DNA of 64,000 nucleotides from Candidatus Tectimicrobiota bacterium (GTDB lineage: Bacteria; JACPUC01): contig JACPUC010000026.1 in assembly GCA_016192455.1 (NCBI GenBank), positions 186,001 through 250,000 of the forward strand, written 5' to 3'. Position numbers and translations under genes: made by a program. Below are positions 1-8,182 of this stretch, in pieces (the first letter of the stretch is position 1; each line of letters opens with the position of its first letter). The notes under the pieces were generated by a model. It was given only the letters and a program-made list of their open reading frames with translations, made no database searches and was not told the origin of the DNA.

Positions 1-914
1 CGGCAGGAATCCGCGCGGTGATTTCCACCATCTCAGTGCAAGCTCCGCCGCGGTCCTGCCGGCGACGCGCCAGCCGGCTCCTCGGCTCGAAGAAGGGCGC
101 AGGTGTGGGGTGGGCACCTGCGGGCGCCGCCGCGGCGCGCTTTGAGTTCTGGGACCGCAAGCGGCTCCGACAGGCAGCCTGGCACTGAGCGACCGAGTGG
201 AATATAGCTTATGCCATCTCAGCGGCAAGCGGAAGGGGGCCGGCGGCCAGGGGCGGGGCAGGCAGGTCTGTCTGCCGTGCCGGTACGGGCAGGCGTTAGC
301 TGGAAGGAGGAGGCTGCAGGCGCAGGCGCAGAAGTTCGCGCTTCATCTCGTCCTGGCGGCGCACCAGGAGACGAGCGCTGGAGTGGAGGAGCAGCCGGTG
401 CAGGAGAGACAGGGCAAGGACAAGGACGACGGTCAGACCTGCCAACCGCGGCAGCCAAGCGCCGACCGTGCCGAGGTAGGGGCTCGCCCCTGACCACGAG
501 AGCTTGAGTACAGCAAGGAGCAGGGTCTGGACGTCCATACCGTCCCGCCTTAAGGTTCTCTCGCGCGCGAGAGCATCATGACTCTCCTTGGCTCTGCCTC
601 TCTGGTACTGCATCGGCAGAGCGTGCAGAACCTTGAGCGACACGCTGGGGCAGCCTACACTGTCGCCGGTCGCTTCTGCCTCTTTACCCTGTGTCGGGAT
701 GCCCCAGGGGCAAGCGCGGGCGGGGAGATGGCGGGCGCCGCAAAACGGAGATGCCGCCGGCGCCCATCCCTTCGAGAGCTACCGGTGGGATGCGTCGCGG
801 CGCCGCAGGATGCGTGGTAAACGGAGGTGAGTCCAGGGGAATGTCTTCCCCATCCGGCGATGGGCGACGTTCCGAAGCTGTCCCAAGGAACGCCAGCGGA
901 GAACGAGTTTAGCC
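1..914. other. gene-poor 5' region of the window
   Basis: No open frame here shows a recognisable domain. Overlapping frames on both strands give low-complexity Arg/Ala/Gly-rich translations typical of high-GC non-coding DNA. The only candidate gene is a small minus-strand frame with a hydrophobic segment, listed separately. No tRNA or rRNA was seen. Confidence 0.5.
296..538 (-). CDS. possible small single-pass membrane protein, unknown
   Basis: An 80-residue frame starting MDVQTLLLAVLKLS. It has a strongly hydrophobic stretch around residues 27-45 (LAGLTVVLVLALSLLHRLLL), followed by a basic, leucine-rich and possibly coiled-coil tail (RRQDEMKRELLRLRLQ). This membrane-anchor-plus-helix layout is the only reason to consider it real. 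The ribosome-binding site is weak (GGCGGGACGGT directly upstream) and no family is recognised. It could be a chance frame. Confidence 0.3.
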   Translation of the reverse strand: MDVQTLLLAVLKLSWSGASPYLGTVGAWLPRLAGLTVVLVLALSLLHRLLLHSSARLLVRRQDEMKRELLRLRLQPPPSS

Positions 915-1889
915 ATGCAGGTGCAAGACCTCTTGCCCCGCTTCTCGCAGCAGTCGGTGATGGTGCTGGGTGATCTGGTGGTGGAGAAGTACGTTTGGGG
1001 CACGGCGCGAGGTCTGGCGAATGATGCGCCCGTACCCGTGCTGCGGGTCGAAGGCGAGGAGTACCAACTCGGCGGGGCCGCGAACGTGGCGCGTCACCTC
1101 GCGGCCTTGGGGGCACAGGTGCGCCTCTGCGGCTTGGTGGGGTACGACGACGCGGCGCACGCCTTGCGGCGCTCGGTGCGCCAGTCCGGCATTGACACCA
1201 GTGGCATCTTCCCGGCCCAGGGCCGGCAGACAGCCTCCAAGGTCAGGGTGCTCTCGCACCAGCACGGCCAGCAACTCCTGCAGCTCGACTATGAGCCGCC
1301 GCGCAGCACCACGGACCTCGAGCGCGGCAGCCTGCGCACGTACATTGAAGCCACGCTGGAGAGCACCGACTGCCTGATCCTGTGCGACTACGAGAAAGAG
1401 ACGTATGGCTCGCTGGAGTTCGTCCAGGAGCTGGCGCGCCTGGCCGCCGCCCAGAAGGTCCTGACGGTTGCCGATGCTCACCCCGCCGGCGTGTCGCTGC
1501 TCCGTGACACGCACCTCACCTTGGTGAGCGATGCCGCCGCGCGTGACCTCCACGCCACGCTCTACGAGCACTCCGGAGTCAGCCGCGGGGAGCTGGCCCG
1601 CGACCTCCTCGAGTTCCTGCACTGCGGCGCGATCGTCCTCATCGACGCGGCAGAGGGGATGCTGGGGGTGCGCCAGGAGGGTGAAGCGGCGAGCATCCCC
1701 TGCAGCCTCGGTGCGCCGTTTTCGGTCCTCGGCCTGCGCGAGCCCCTGCTCGGCACCCTAACCCTCTGCCTCCTCGCGGGAGGCGATCTTGGCTTGGCCC
1801 TGCGCGTGGCTGGGCGTGCCGGCGCGAAGCTCGTCAGCAAACCCGGACCGGCGTCGCTGCGCCCCGAGGAGCTTTTGGACGATTCCTGA
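915..1889 (+). CDS. PfkB/RfaE-like sugar-kinase homologue lacking the catalytic motif
   Basis: A 324-residue protein of the ribokinase (PfkB) fold, closest in pattern to the kinase domain of the heptose enzyme RfaE/HldE. The N-terminus aligns well: GDLVVEKY for the family GDVMLDRY, NDAPVPVLRV for EAPVPVVKV, and GGAANVARHLAALGA for the sugar-binding glycine motif. Near the C-terminus the family's GAGD anion-hole and catalytic-base motif should precede the hydrophobic helix (LTLCLLAGGDL). Here it reads GLREP, so the catalytic Asp is missing. The ADP-heptose nucleotidyltransferase domain is also absent. It is probably a catalytically dead or repurposed sugar-binding protein. The fold is clear and the function is not. 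Confidence 0.75.
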   Translation: MQVQDLLPRFSQQSVMVLGDLVVEKYVWGTARGLANDAPVPVLRVEGEEYQLGGAANVARHLAALGAQVRLCGLVGYDDAAHALRRSVRQSGIDTSGIFPAQGRQTASKVRVLSHQHGQQLLQLDYEPPRSTTDLERGSLRTYIEATLESTDCLILCDYEKETYGSLEFVQELARLAAAQKVLTVADAHPAGVSLLRDTHLTLVSDAAARDLHATLYEHSGVSRGELARDLLEFLHCGAIVLIDAAEGMLGVRQEGEAASIPCSLGAPFSVLGLREPLLGTLTLCLLAGGDLGLALRVAGRAGAKLVSKPGPASLRPEELLDDS

Positions 1890-2088
1890 GGAGGCAACCG
1901 TACCTCCTGGCAGGCAGAGCGCCGCTTGCTGGCGGCGGGCGTCCTCCGCGTGGCTGGAGTCTGGCCCACGCCGTGCGTGGCCGGCGGGCACCAAAGACAT
2001 ACCACGCAGGGGGCGGTTGGGTGACCGGCTTCGGCATGCCGCGGCTCGGGTGAACTGCTGGCGAAACGGGCAAAAGGCCAGAATTTCA

Positions 2089-2117
2089 TTGACATCCATT
2101 CGCCATTCTGGTAGAGA
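2089..2117 (+). promoter_or_regulatory. sigma70-type promoter of the atp genes
   Basis: A perfect -35 TTGACA at 2089-2094 is followed by a 17-bp spacer and TAGAGA at 2112-2117, the latter preceded by TGG. It lies about 40 bases upstream of the atpZ start in a relatively AT-rich patch. The -10 is weak, so the call rests mainly on the -35, the spacing and the position. Confidence 0.5.
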
Positions 2118-2159
2118 GAGAAGGTCTAACCGCCGCCCAGCCATGAGCGGCGAATTCTT

Positions 2160-2423
2160 ATGGCTAAGAACCAGTGGCAGTCCTTCCGTCAGGTCTTTCG
2201 CCTTATTGGCGACTTCAGCACTATCGGGCTGCAACTCGTCATTTCAACCTGCCTCGGCTTGGCGGCAGGGTTCTATCTCGACCGTTGGCTGCGGACGCAG
2301 CCGATTCTGACGTTGGTGTTTCTCGTCCTCGGCATCGCAGCCGGCTTCATCAACATCTTCCGTACCCTGCAGCGGATTCCGCGACAGAAACGGAATGACC
2401 GAGAGGACGAGGACCGTGACTAA
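2160..2423 (+). CDS. atpZ: AtpZ/ATPase gene1-type F0 accessory membrane protein
   Basis: A protein of 87 residues with two predicted membrane helices (about 20-38 and 46-66) separated by YLDRWLRTQP, then a basic tail. This two-helix hairpin with an FxxG-xxxGFYLDRW-type pattern is typical of the small AtpZ/gene1 proteins that precede atpI. The family has been linked to Mg2+/Ca2+ uptake or F0 assembly. It overlaps the start of the next gene, so translation is likely coupled. The ATG at 2160 has only a weak Shine-Dalgarno sequence. Confidence 0.8.
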   Translation: MAKNQWQSFRQVFRLIGDFSTIGLQLVISTCLGLAAGFYLDRWLRTQPILTLVFLVLGIAAGFINIFRTLQRIPRQKRNDREDEDRD

Positions 2424-2826
2424 GACGCCAGGAGAGCGTGGACGGACGCGCCTGCTGCGCACCCTCGAACGCCACGGCTGGATCTGGCTGGGGGTGCTTG
2501 TCGGCGCGACGCTGCTTTGGGGGCATTGGGAAGCAGCGGCGCGTTTGGCGTTGGGCGGCGCGATCAGCGTGCTGAACTTCCGCTGGCTCTGCTTCTTCTA
2601 CCAGCATGTCCTGCCGCGGCGCAGCCGCCGGTTGCACCTGCTCGCCGGCCTCGGTTACCTGGCGCGGTACGTGGTGATCGGCTTCCTCCTCTACCTGGCC
2701 CTGAGCAAGAACACCGTCGAGCTGCTGGCGCTCATCGCCGGGCTGTCGCTGATGGTCTTCGTCATTCCCGGCGTTGGCTTGTGGACCTTGCGGCATACGC
2801 CCCACGGTCAGTTTGAGGCTCGCTGA
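2395..2826 (+). CDS. atpI: ATP synthase protein I, c-ring assembly factor
   Basis: A protein of 143 residues with four predicted membrane helices, matching the AtpI (ATP synthase I) family that assists c-ring assembly. It overlaps atpZ by 29 bases if the ATG at 2395 is used. An in-frame GTG at 2416, preceded by GAGGACGAGGACC, would overlap less and has a better ribosome-binding site. Its TGA stop shares one base with the atpB ATG, which implies translational coupling. Confidence 0.75.
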   Translation: MTERTRTVTKTPGERGRTRLLRTLERHGWIWLGVLVGATLLWGHWEAAARLALGGAISVLNFRWLCFFYQHVLPRRSRRLHLLAGLGYLARYVVIGFLLYLALSKNTVELLALIAGLSLMVFVIPGVGLWTLRHTPHGQFEAR

Positions 2827-3506
2827 TGGAACATCCGCTGCTCTACCTCAACTACATCGTGAACTGGCTGGCCCCCGGCTTCCTGGATAAAGAGCACGTC
2901 ACGTATACGTGGTTCCTCATCCTCCTCTTCCTGGCCGCGGGGTTGCTGGTGCGGCGGCGCCTGGAGCGCGTGCCGCGCGGGGCCCAGAACGTTTTCGAGG
3001 CGGTGGTCGAGGGCATCACGAGCTTCATGGACACCACCATGGGGCACGGCGGCTCGCGCTACTTCCCCCTTATCGGCGCGCTGGCCTTCTTCATCCTCCT
3101 CTCCAATCTCATGGGGATCATCCCCGGCGGCATGTCCCCCACGAGCAACATCAACACCAACGCCGCCTGCGCCCTCACCGTCTTCCTCGCCACCCACTAC
3201 GTGGGCTTCAAAACGCATGGGATCAAGTACGTGCGGCACTTCACCGGCCCCATCATCTGGTTGGCGCCGCTGATGATGCCGATCGAGATCATCGGTCACT
3301 TGGCCAGGCCTCTTTCTCTCTCGGTGCGTCTGTTCGGCAACATTCGAGGGGAAGACCTGGTAATCATCATCCTGGTGTCGCTCGTGCCCCTCATCGTGCC
3401 GCTGCCGATGTTTTTCCTGGCGATCTTCACCAGCATTATCCAGACGTTCGTCTTCTGTCTCCTGTCCATGATCTACATTGCGGGCGCCATGGAACACGCC
3501 CACTAA
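2826..3506 (+). CDS. atpB: F0F1 ATP synthase subunit a
   Basis: A protein of 226 residues with five to six membrane helices. The hallmark fourth-helix motif SLSVRLFGNIRGEDL is present. Its Arg168 corresponds to the invariant stator arginine that faces the c-ring carboxylate and drives ion translocation. The length is normal for subunit a of organisms with a split atp operon. Only F0 a and c are encoded here; b/b', delta, alpha, gamma, beta and epsilon must lie elsewhere. Confidence 0.95.
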   Translation: MEHPLLYLNYIVNWLAPGFLDKEHVTYTWFLILLFLAAGLLVRRRLERVPRGAQNVFEAVVEGITSFMDTTMGHGGSRYFPLIGALAFFILLSNLMGIIPGGMSPTSNINTNAACALTVFLATHYVGFKTHGIKYVRHFTGPIIWLAPLMMPIEIIGHLARPLSLSVRLFGNIRGEDLVIIILVSLVPLIVPLPMFFLAIFTSIIQTFVFCLLSMIYIAGAMEHAH

Positions 3507-3562
3507 ATCGACATCGGGTCTGCATCGCCCATTAAGCCGGTTGCATTGAAAGGAGGAACCTC

Positions 3563-3913
3563 ATGGCGAAGACATGGCTCGTCTCAACCCTCAGCGCGCT
3601 TCTGCTGACCTTCGTCGTGGTGCCGGCTGCTCTCGCGCAAGGGGCTGGGGAGAGCGGCAAGATCAGCTACTTCATCTGGGCCGCCATCGTCTCCGGTGGC
3701 GCGCTTGCCCTGGCGGCCATGGCGGGCGCTTTCGGCCAGTCCCGCGGCCTCTCTGCGGCACTCGACGGGATTTCCCGCAATCCGAGCGCCTCGGGGCAGC
3801 TCACCACCACGCTCATCATCGGCCTGGCCCTCATCGAGTCGTTGGTCATCTACGTGCTCGTCGTCAGCCTCATCCTCCTGTTTGTCGATCCCTTCAAGAT
3901 GCTGGCTGGTTAG
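3563..3913 (+). CDS. atpE: F0F1 ATP synthase subunit c with N-terminal signal-like extension
   Basis: A protein of 116 residues. An N-terminal hydrophobic leader (WLVSTLSALLLTFVVVPAALAQ) precedes the two-helix hairpin, as in other c subunits made as longer precursors. The ion-binding carboxylate is Glu92 in LIESLVIY. Gln59 in helix 1, Ser93 and Tyr97 are also present, which is three of the partners used by Na+-binding c-rings, but Leu replaces the Thr that follows Ser. AGGAGGAACCTC precedes the ATG at good spacing. It is the last gene of the F0 set. Confidence 0.93.
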   Translation: MAKTWLVSTLSALLLTFVVVPAALAQGAGESGKISYFIWAAIVSGGALALAAMAGAFGQSRGLSAALDGISRNPSASGQLTTTLIIGLALIESLVIYVLVVSLILLFVDPFKMLAG

Positions 3914-4156
3914 AGCAGCTAACGGGGGAGACCTCGCGAGGTCGGCGCTGCCGGCCGCGGACCGGCGCTGCGGCCCGCCCGACGCTTCTCGGGAGGCTAA
4001 CGGCGCCTGAGAGGCATCTTCCATGGGAACCGGGCTGAGCAACCTGTAGGGGACGACCGGGCGGGCGAAGGGCGAAGGCGGAGAGCGCAGGCCAGCGTTC
4101 TTCATCATGGAGGCTTCGCGAGAGGAACGAGAAGGCCCGGCATACGGAGGTGATGG

Positions 4157-5563
4157 ATGGCGCGCAAAGCCCCAACAGAACCGATCTACTATGACCGAGA
4201 GGTCGAGACCATGCCCCGCGAGCAGAAGGAGGCTATGCGCCTGCAGAAGCTGCGCAGCCTGCTGGAACACCTGCTTGCCAGCAATGGTTTCTATGGCCCA
4301 CGCCTAAAGAAGGCAGGCGTGAGGCCGCAAGCCATTACGTCGATCGCCGAGTTCCGCAAGCGCGTGCCGGCGACCTTGAAGCAGGAGCTCGTGGCCGACC
4401 AGGAGGAGAACCCTCCGTATGGCAAGCGGCTTGGCGTTCCCGAAGAGCAGCTCGCGCAGATTTTCATGACCAGCGGCACCTCCGGCATCGGCCAGGAGGT
4501 CAGCCCGCTGTCGAAGAGCGACACCTACCACGCGGCGCTGGGATTCGCCTTTCAGCTCAACGCCGGGGGCCTGGCGCCGGGCGACATCTCGGCGCACATG
4601 TGGCCCGTGGCCACGATGCCCGGCGGGCTCGCCGCCCTCGAGGGGCTGCGCATGCTGAAGACGAACCCGATGATCCTCGGCATCTTCGACACCAAGAAGA
4701 AGCTCCAACTCATGGTGCGGTTCAACGTGCACCACCTCTTCACCACGCCCGCCTACCTCACGCGCCTGGCGCTGCTGGCGCAGGAGATGGGCATCGAACC
4801 GCGGCGCGACCTGTCGCGCCTGAAGGCGATCACCCTCTCCACGGAAGCCTTCCCCCCCATCTGGGCGCACAACATGGAAGCCTTCTGGGGCGTGCCCCTG
4901 CAAGACTGCTACGGCTCCACGCAGCTCGGCACGGTGTTCGCCTTCACCACCGAGCGCGGGGTGGCGCCGGGCGGCGCGCGGGGCGTCTACCACACCCTCG
5001 ACCACATGGGGATTGTGGAGATTGTCGATCCGCAAAGCGGCGAAGAGGTCCCTTACGGGGAGTACGGCGAGCCGATCGTCACGCCGCTCTGGCGGGAGGC
5101 GTCCCCGGTGCTGCGCTTCCGCTCGGGAGACCGGGTGCGGCGCCTACCCCCGACCAGCGAGATCGACGGACGCACCTGCGACACCTGGGAGATGGGAACG
5201 ATCTCCCGCCTCGACGACATGATCAAGATGAAGGCCACCAACATCTGGCCCTCGACGATTGATGAAGTCCTCTTCGCTCATGCCGAGATCGATGAGTACA
5301 ACGGCCGGGTCCTCATTGATGCCCAGGGCCGGGAGCGGGTGCAGATCAAGCTGGAGTTCAAAACCCACATCACCTCTGAGAGCGTCAAGCAGGCGGTGCT
5401 GGCCAAGCTTCCCAGCCAGCTCCGCGAGAAGACCGGCATGACGATCGAGGTGGAGGCGGCGCCTTTCGGCACCATCGAGCGCTTCGAGTACAAGGCGCGG
5501 CGCTGGAAAGACGAGCGCATGAGCGGCCTCGAGGGAGTCCGCTTCCGCGACAAGGCCGTGTAA
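4157..5563 (+). CDS. phenylacetate-CoA ligase (PaaK)-family AMP-forming ligase
   Basis: A 468-residue adenylate-forming enzyme of the PaaK type, which activates an aromatic or other carboxylic acid to its CoA thioester via an acyl-adenylate. The phosphate-binding loop reads MTSGTSGIGQE; the family Lys/Pro after TSGTSG is replaced by IG. The aromatic loop YGSTQLG, the ribose-binding RFRSGDRVR and the C-terminal lysine segment FEYKARRW are in place. GGAGGTGATGG precedes the ATG. The aromatic-CoA reductases further along make an aromatic acid a reasonable substrate, but the substrate cannot be read from the sequence. Confidence 0.85.
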   Translation: MARKAPTEPIYYDREVETMPREQKEAMRLQKLRSLLEHLLASNGFYGPRLKKAGVRPQAITSIAEFRKRVPATLKQELVADQEENPPYGKRLGVPEEQLAQIFMTSGTSGIGQEVSPLSKSDTYHAALGFAFQLNAGGLAPGDISAHMWPVATMPGGLAALEGLRMLKTNPMILGIFDTKKKLQLMVRFNVHHLFTTPAYLTRLALLAQEMGIEPRRDLSRLKAITLSTEAFPPIWAHNMEAFWGVPLQDCYGSTQLGTVFAFTTERGVAPGGARGVYHTLDHMGIVEIVDPQSGEEVPYGEYGEPIVTPLWREASPVLRFRSGDRVRRLPPTSEIDGRTCDTWEMGTISRLDDMIKMKATNIWPSTIDEVLFAHAEIDEYNGRVLIDAQGRERVQIKLEFKTHITSESVKQAVLAKLPSQLREKTGMTIEVEAAPFGTIERFEYKARRWKDERMSGLEGVRFRDKAV

Positions 5564-5793
5564 AAGCGTGGCGTCGGTCGCTCCGGTGGCAGGGCCTTCT
5601 CGGGGCGGGCCTCCCCGAGAAGGCGGCGAAAGCGGCCCGACCAGCATCTCGAAGCATGTGGGCCTCCCCGGCGCTCCATTGCCACCGAGGAAGTCCACCC
5701 TACCGAGCAGAGGCTGCGCGTTTCCTGCCTCATCTCCTTCCGCGCCAGGGTCCGCGACGCGCAGTGCATCCCATTGCTGAACCGTTGAACTTC

Positions 5794-6513
5794 GTGAGCG
5801 CGATCGCCTCGTCGTTCGTCATCTGCATGCCGCTGGCATCGGCTCGGCTGAGCTGGGGCCACCTCTTCGGCAATCAGGCCCCCGTGGAGCTCGAGGTCGG
5901 CTTCGGCAAGGGGATGTTCCTTCTCAGCGAAGCGGCGGCGCGCCCACAGGTGAATTTCGTCGGCCTCGAGGTGGCCGGCAAGTACCACCACCACACCCTC
6001 CAGCGCGTGGAAGGGCGCCGGCTCCAGAACGTGCGGCTGATCCACGGCGAGGCGGGCGAGGTGATCAGCCGGCATGTCGCGGATACCAGCCTGCAGGCCA
6101 TCCACATTTACTTCCCCGACCCCTGGCACAAGAAGCGCCACAAGAAGCGCCGCCTCTTCGGGCCGGGATTCCTCTACCATGCCGCGCGCACCCTGCGCCG
6201 CAACGGAGCGCTCTACATCGCCACCGACTACGCGGAGTACTTCGACTCCATCGTGGAGCGCGTCGAAGCATGCGGCTACTTTGGCCGTCTGCTCCAGAGC
6301 CCTTTCGTGGAGCGCTGGCAAGCCTCGTTCCGAGAAGGCCGAAAGACGACGGCCTGCGGCACGGCGCCGGCGGAGCAGCCGCGCCTTCCCCAGTCCCCCC
6401 CGCCGCCGGGTGGCGCGCAGGCCGCCACGGACCTCCCCCTCACACACTATGAGCGCAAGTATCGCCGCGAGGGGCGCAGAATCTACGCCGCTCACTACGT
6501 GGTGCAACGGTGA
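5794..6513 (+). CDS. trmB: tRNA (guanine-N7-)-methyltransferase
   Basis: TrmB family, which methylates G46 of tRNAs with S-adenosylmethionine. The SAM-binding motif VELEVGFGKGMFLL, the NFVGLEV second motif and the signature IHIYFPDPWHKKRHKKRRL are all clear. The C-terminus carries a Pro/Ala-rich insertion (around PPPPGGAQAA) before the final LTHYERKYRREGRRIY motif that is absent from short homologues. The start is uncertain. A GTG at 5794 gives a typical N-terminus; an upstream ATG at 5656 would add 46 unconserved residues, and an ATG at 5827 is also possible. Confidence 0.88.
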   Translation: MSAIASSFVICMPLASARLSWGHLFGNQAPVELEVGFGKGMFLLSEAAARPQVNFVGLEVAGKYHHHTLQRVEGRRLQNVRLIHGEAGEVISRHVADTSLQAIHIYFPDPWHKKRHKKRRLFGPGFLYHAARTLRRNGALYIATDYAEYFDSIVERVEACGYFGRLLQSPFVERWQASFREGRKTTACGTAPAEQPRLPQSPPPPGGAQAATDLPLTHYERKYRREGRRIYAAHYVVQR

Positions 6514-6826
6514 GGCGTCCTGAGCGGCGGCCCGTCTTTGCTCCGCCCGCGAGTTGCTCCCCTCTGCCGTGAGCGCCAGGCTGCGTCCTCCAGGTTGCGC
6601 AGGGGCGACCCGCAGCTCATATGTTCGCTTGACGGCGCCAACCACGGAGGCCGGTCGGATGGTTCGCAACGAGGGTGGCAGCCTGCCCGCCTGAGTTTCG
6701 GCGACCCGCCAGAAGGGGTCTGGAGACCAGTGGAGGATCGGCCCCGCGCCTCCCCTCCTGGCCCTGCCCAACGTCCCGCTGCCCCACTATCCGTCCCATC
6801 CTCTGGTAAAACGAAGGAGATGCATC
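6514..6826. other. intergenic, nothing recognised
   Basis: 313 bases between trmB and the transporter pair. I see no conserved frame, repeat or clear terminator. An AAGGAG ribosome-binding site for the next gene lies at its 3' end. Confidence 0.4.
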
Positions 6827-7411
6827 ATGGAGATGCCGCGCAGCAACCTTCCACACCCGCAGCCGCTCGCCGGCTGGACCGGGAATCCCCTGCAAGGTGT
6901 TCCGCCGCCTCGTTACGCCTCACCCTACGCCGCCGGCGCCGCCCTTGGCGGCGTCCTCCTCCTCACCTTCCTGGTGATGGGGCATGGGCTGGGCGCCTCC
7001 GGCGCGTTCGCCCGCCTCGGCGTGGCCCTGCTCGGCTTGGCGGCGCCCGCGGCAACGAAGGCGCACGCCTACTTTTCGCTCTACCTCTCTCCGGACCGCT
7101 CCACCCTGAATGCCTGGATCGTCTATGAGGTAGTCGGCGTTCTCGTCGGCGCGTTCGTCAGCGGCCTGCTTGCCCGCCGCCTGAGGTGGGAGGCGGTACG
7201 CAGCCCCAACGCGCACCGCAGGCTGCGTCTGCCGCTGGCCCTGGTCGGCGGCGTCCTCGTCGGCTTCGCGGCGCGCCTGGCCGGCGGCTGCACGAGCGGC
7301 ATCGGCCTCTCCGGAGGCGCCGTCCTGGCGCTTGCCGGCTGGCTCTTCATCCTCTGTTTCTTCGCCGGCGGCTACCTTGCGGCCGCCGCGGTGCGGAGGG
7401 AATGGCAATGA
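6827..7411 (+). CDS. YeeE/YedE-type (thiosulfate/sulfur-compound) membrane transporter, first half
   Basis: A 194-residue membrane protein with about four or five hydrophobic segments. It carries the family signature AGGCTSGIGLSGG near residue 150, whose Cys is one of the conserved thiols used by TsuA-type proteins to relay thiosulfate. It is half the size of a full YeeE/YedE protein. The following gene supplies the complementary GGYxPGTS half, and the two overlap at ATGA (stop 7409-7411, start 7408), so they are translationally coupled and probably form one transporter. The substrate could be thiosulfate or another sulfur or selenium species. Confidence 0.82.
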   Translation: MEMPRSNLPHPQPLAGWTGNPLQGVPPPRYASPYAAGAALGGVLLLTFLVMGHGLGASGAFARLGVALLGLAAPAATKAHAYFSLYLSPDRSTLNAWIVYEVVGVLVGAFVSGLLARRLRWEAVRSPNAHRRLRLPLALVGGVLVGFAARLAGGCTSGIGLSGGAVLALAGWLFILCFFAGGYLAAAAVRREWQ

Positions 7412-8010
7412 TGCCCCTGACCTCGCTGAACTTCTTCTCCCCCTGGCTGGCAACCCCGGCCGCCCTCCTCCTCGGCTTCGGCTTCGGCTTCTGGCTGGAA
7501 CGCGGCGGCCTCGGCAACGCCCGCAAGCTCACCGGCATGTTCTACTTGACCGATTTCGTCGTCGTGCGGGTCATGTTCAGCGCCGTGGTGGTCGCCGCCT
7601 TTGGTCTGGCCCTCTTCCAGGCGCTGGGCATTCTCGACCTGAAGCTGGTCTACCTCCCCCCCCTGGCACTCGGCGGCATCATCATCGGCGGCCTGCTCAT
7701 GGGTATCGGGTTCGTCACCGGCGGGTATTGACCGGGAACCTCGGCCGCGGGCGCGGCCACGGGGAAGTGGGATGCCCTGGTGTTTATCGTGGGGATGGTG
7801 CTCGGGGTGTGGGGGTACGGCGCCGGCTATGCGCTCTTCGGGCCGCTGGGAGAGGCGGGTGATCTCGGCGTCATCACGCTGCAGGGCTTGCTGGGACTAC
7901 CGACTCTGGTCGTGGTGGTGGCGGCGGCGGCCCTCGCCCTGGTTCTCTTCTGGCTCAGCGCGCGCCTCGAGCGCCCCGCCCGGCAGGAGAAACTCCCTGT
8001 CCAGCAGTAG
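7408..8010 (+). CDS. candidate selenoprotein: YeeE/DUF6691-type transporter half with in-frame TGA at the conserved Cys
   Basis: The frame starting MMPLTSLNFF runs to a TGA at 7729-7731 and continues in the same frame to a TAG ending at 8010. Around the TGA the product reads GFVTGGY-U-PGTSAAGAATGKWDALVFIVG. Homologues carry GGYCPGTS at this point, so the TGA replaces exactly the conserved Cys (residue 108 of 200). Both sides have family-like membrane helices. A GC-rich hairpin begins 11 nt after the TGA, as expected for a bacterial SECIS. Selenocysteine insertion explains this best; a frame-preserving nonsense mutation at this one codon is the alternative. GCGGAGGGA precedes the start, and the gene is coupled to the upstream partner. 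No sel genes are in the window. Confidence 0.78.
7729..7760 (+). promoter_or_regulatory. UGA codon with candidate bacterial SECIS hairpin
   Basis: The TGA (7729-7731) is followed by a perfect 6-bp stem: GGCCGC at 7743-7748 pairs with GCGGCC at 7753-7758 around the loop GGGC (7749-7752). A further CC/GG pair lies outside a small internal loop. The apical loop begins 17 nt after the UGA and is G-rich, which falls in the range expected for bacterial SECIS elements read by SelB. In such a GC-rich genome hairpins are common, so the position matters more than the stem. Confidence 0.5.
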
Positions 8011-8182
8011 ACTTTGCCGCCGCCGGGTGGTCATTTCAAGGGACTACGGCGAGGAGTTGGGGCTCCTCCGCGGAGAAATCGTGATTGCAAAGCTCCCCCC
8101 ACCTCGGACGTGGGTGCAGCGAGGTGTTCAATCGTCAGGATTTCCGCGCCGCAGTGCTCCGCCGTCGGATGGCAAGACTGGT

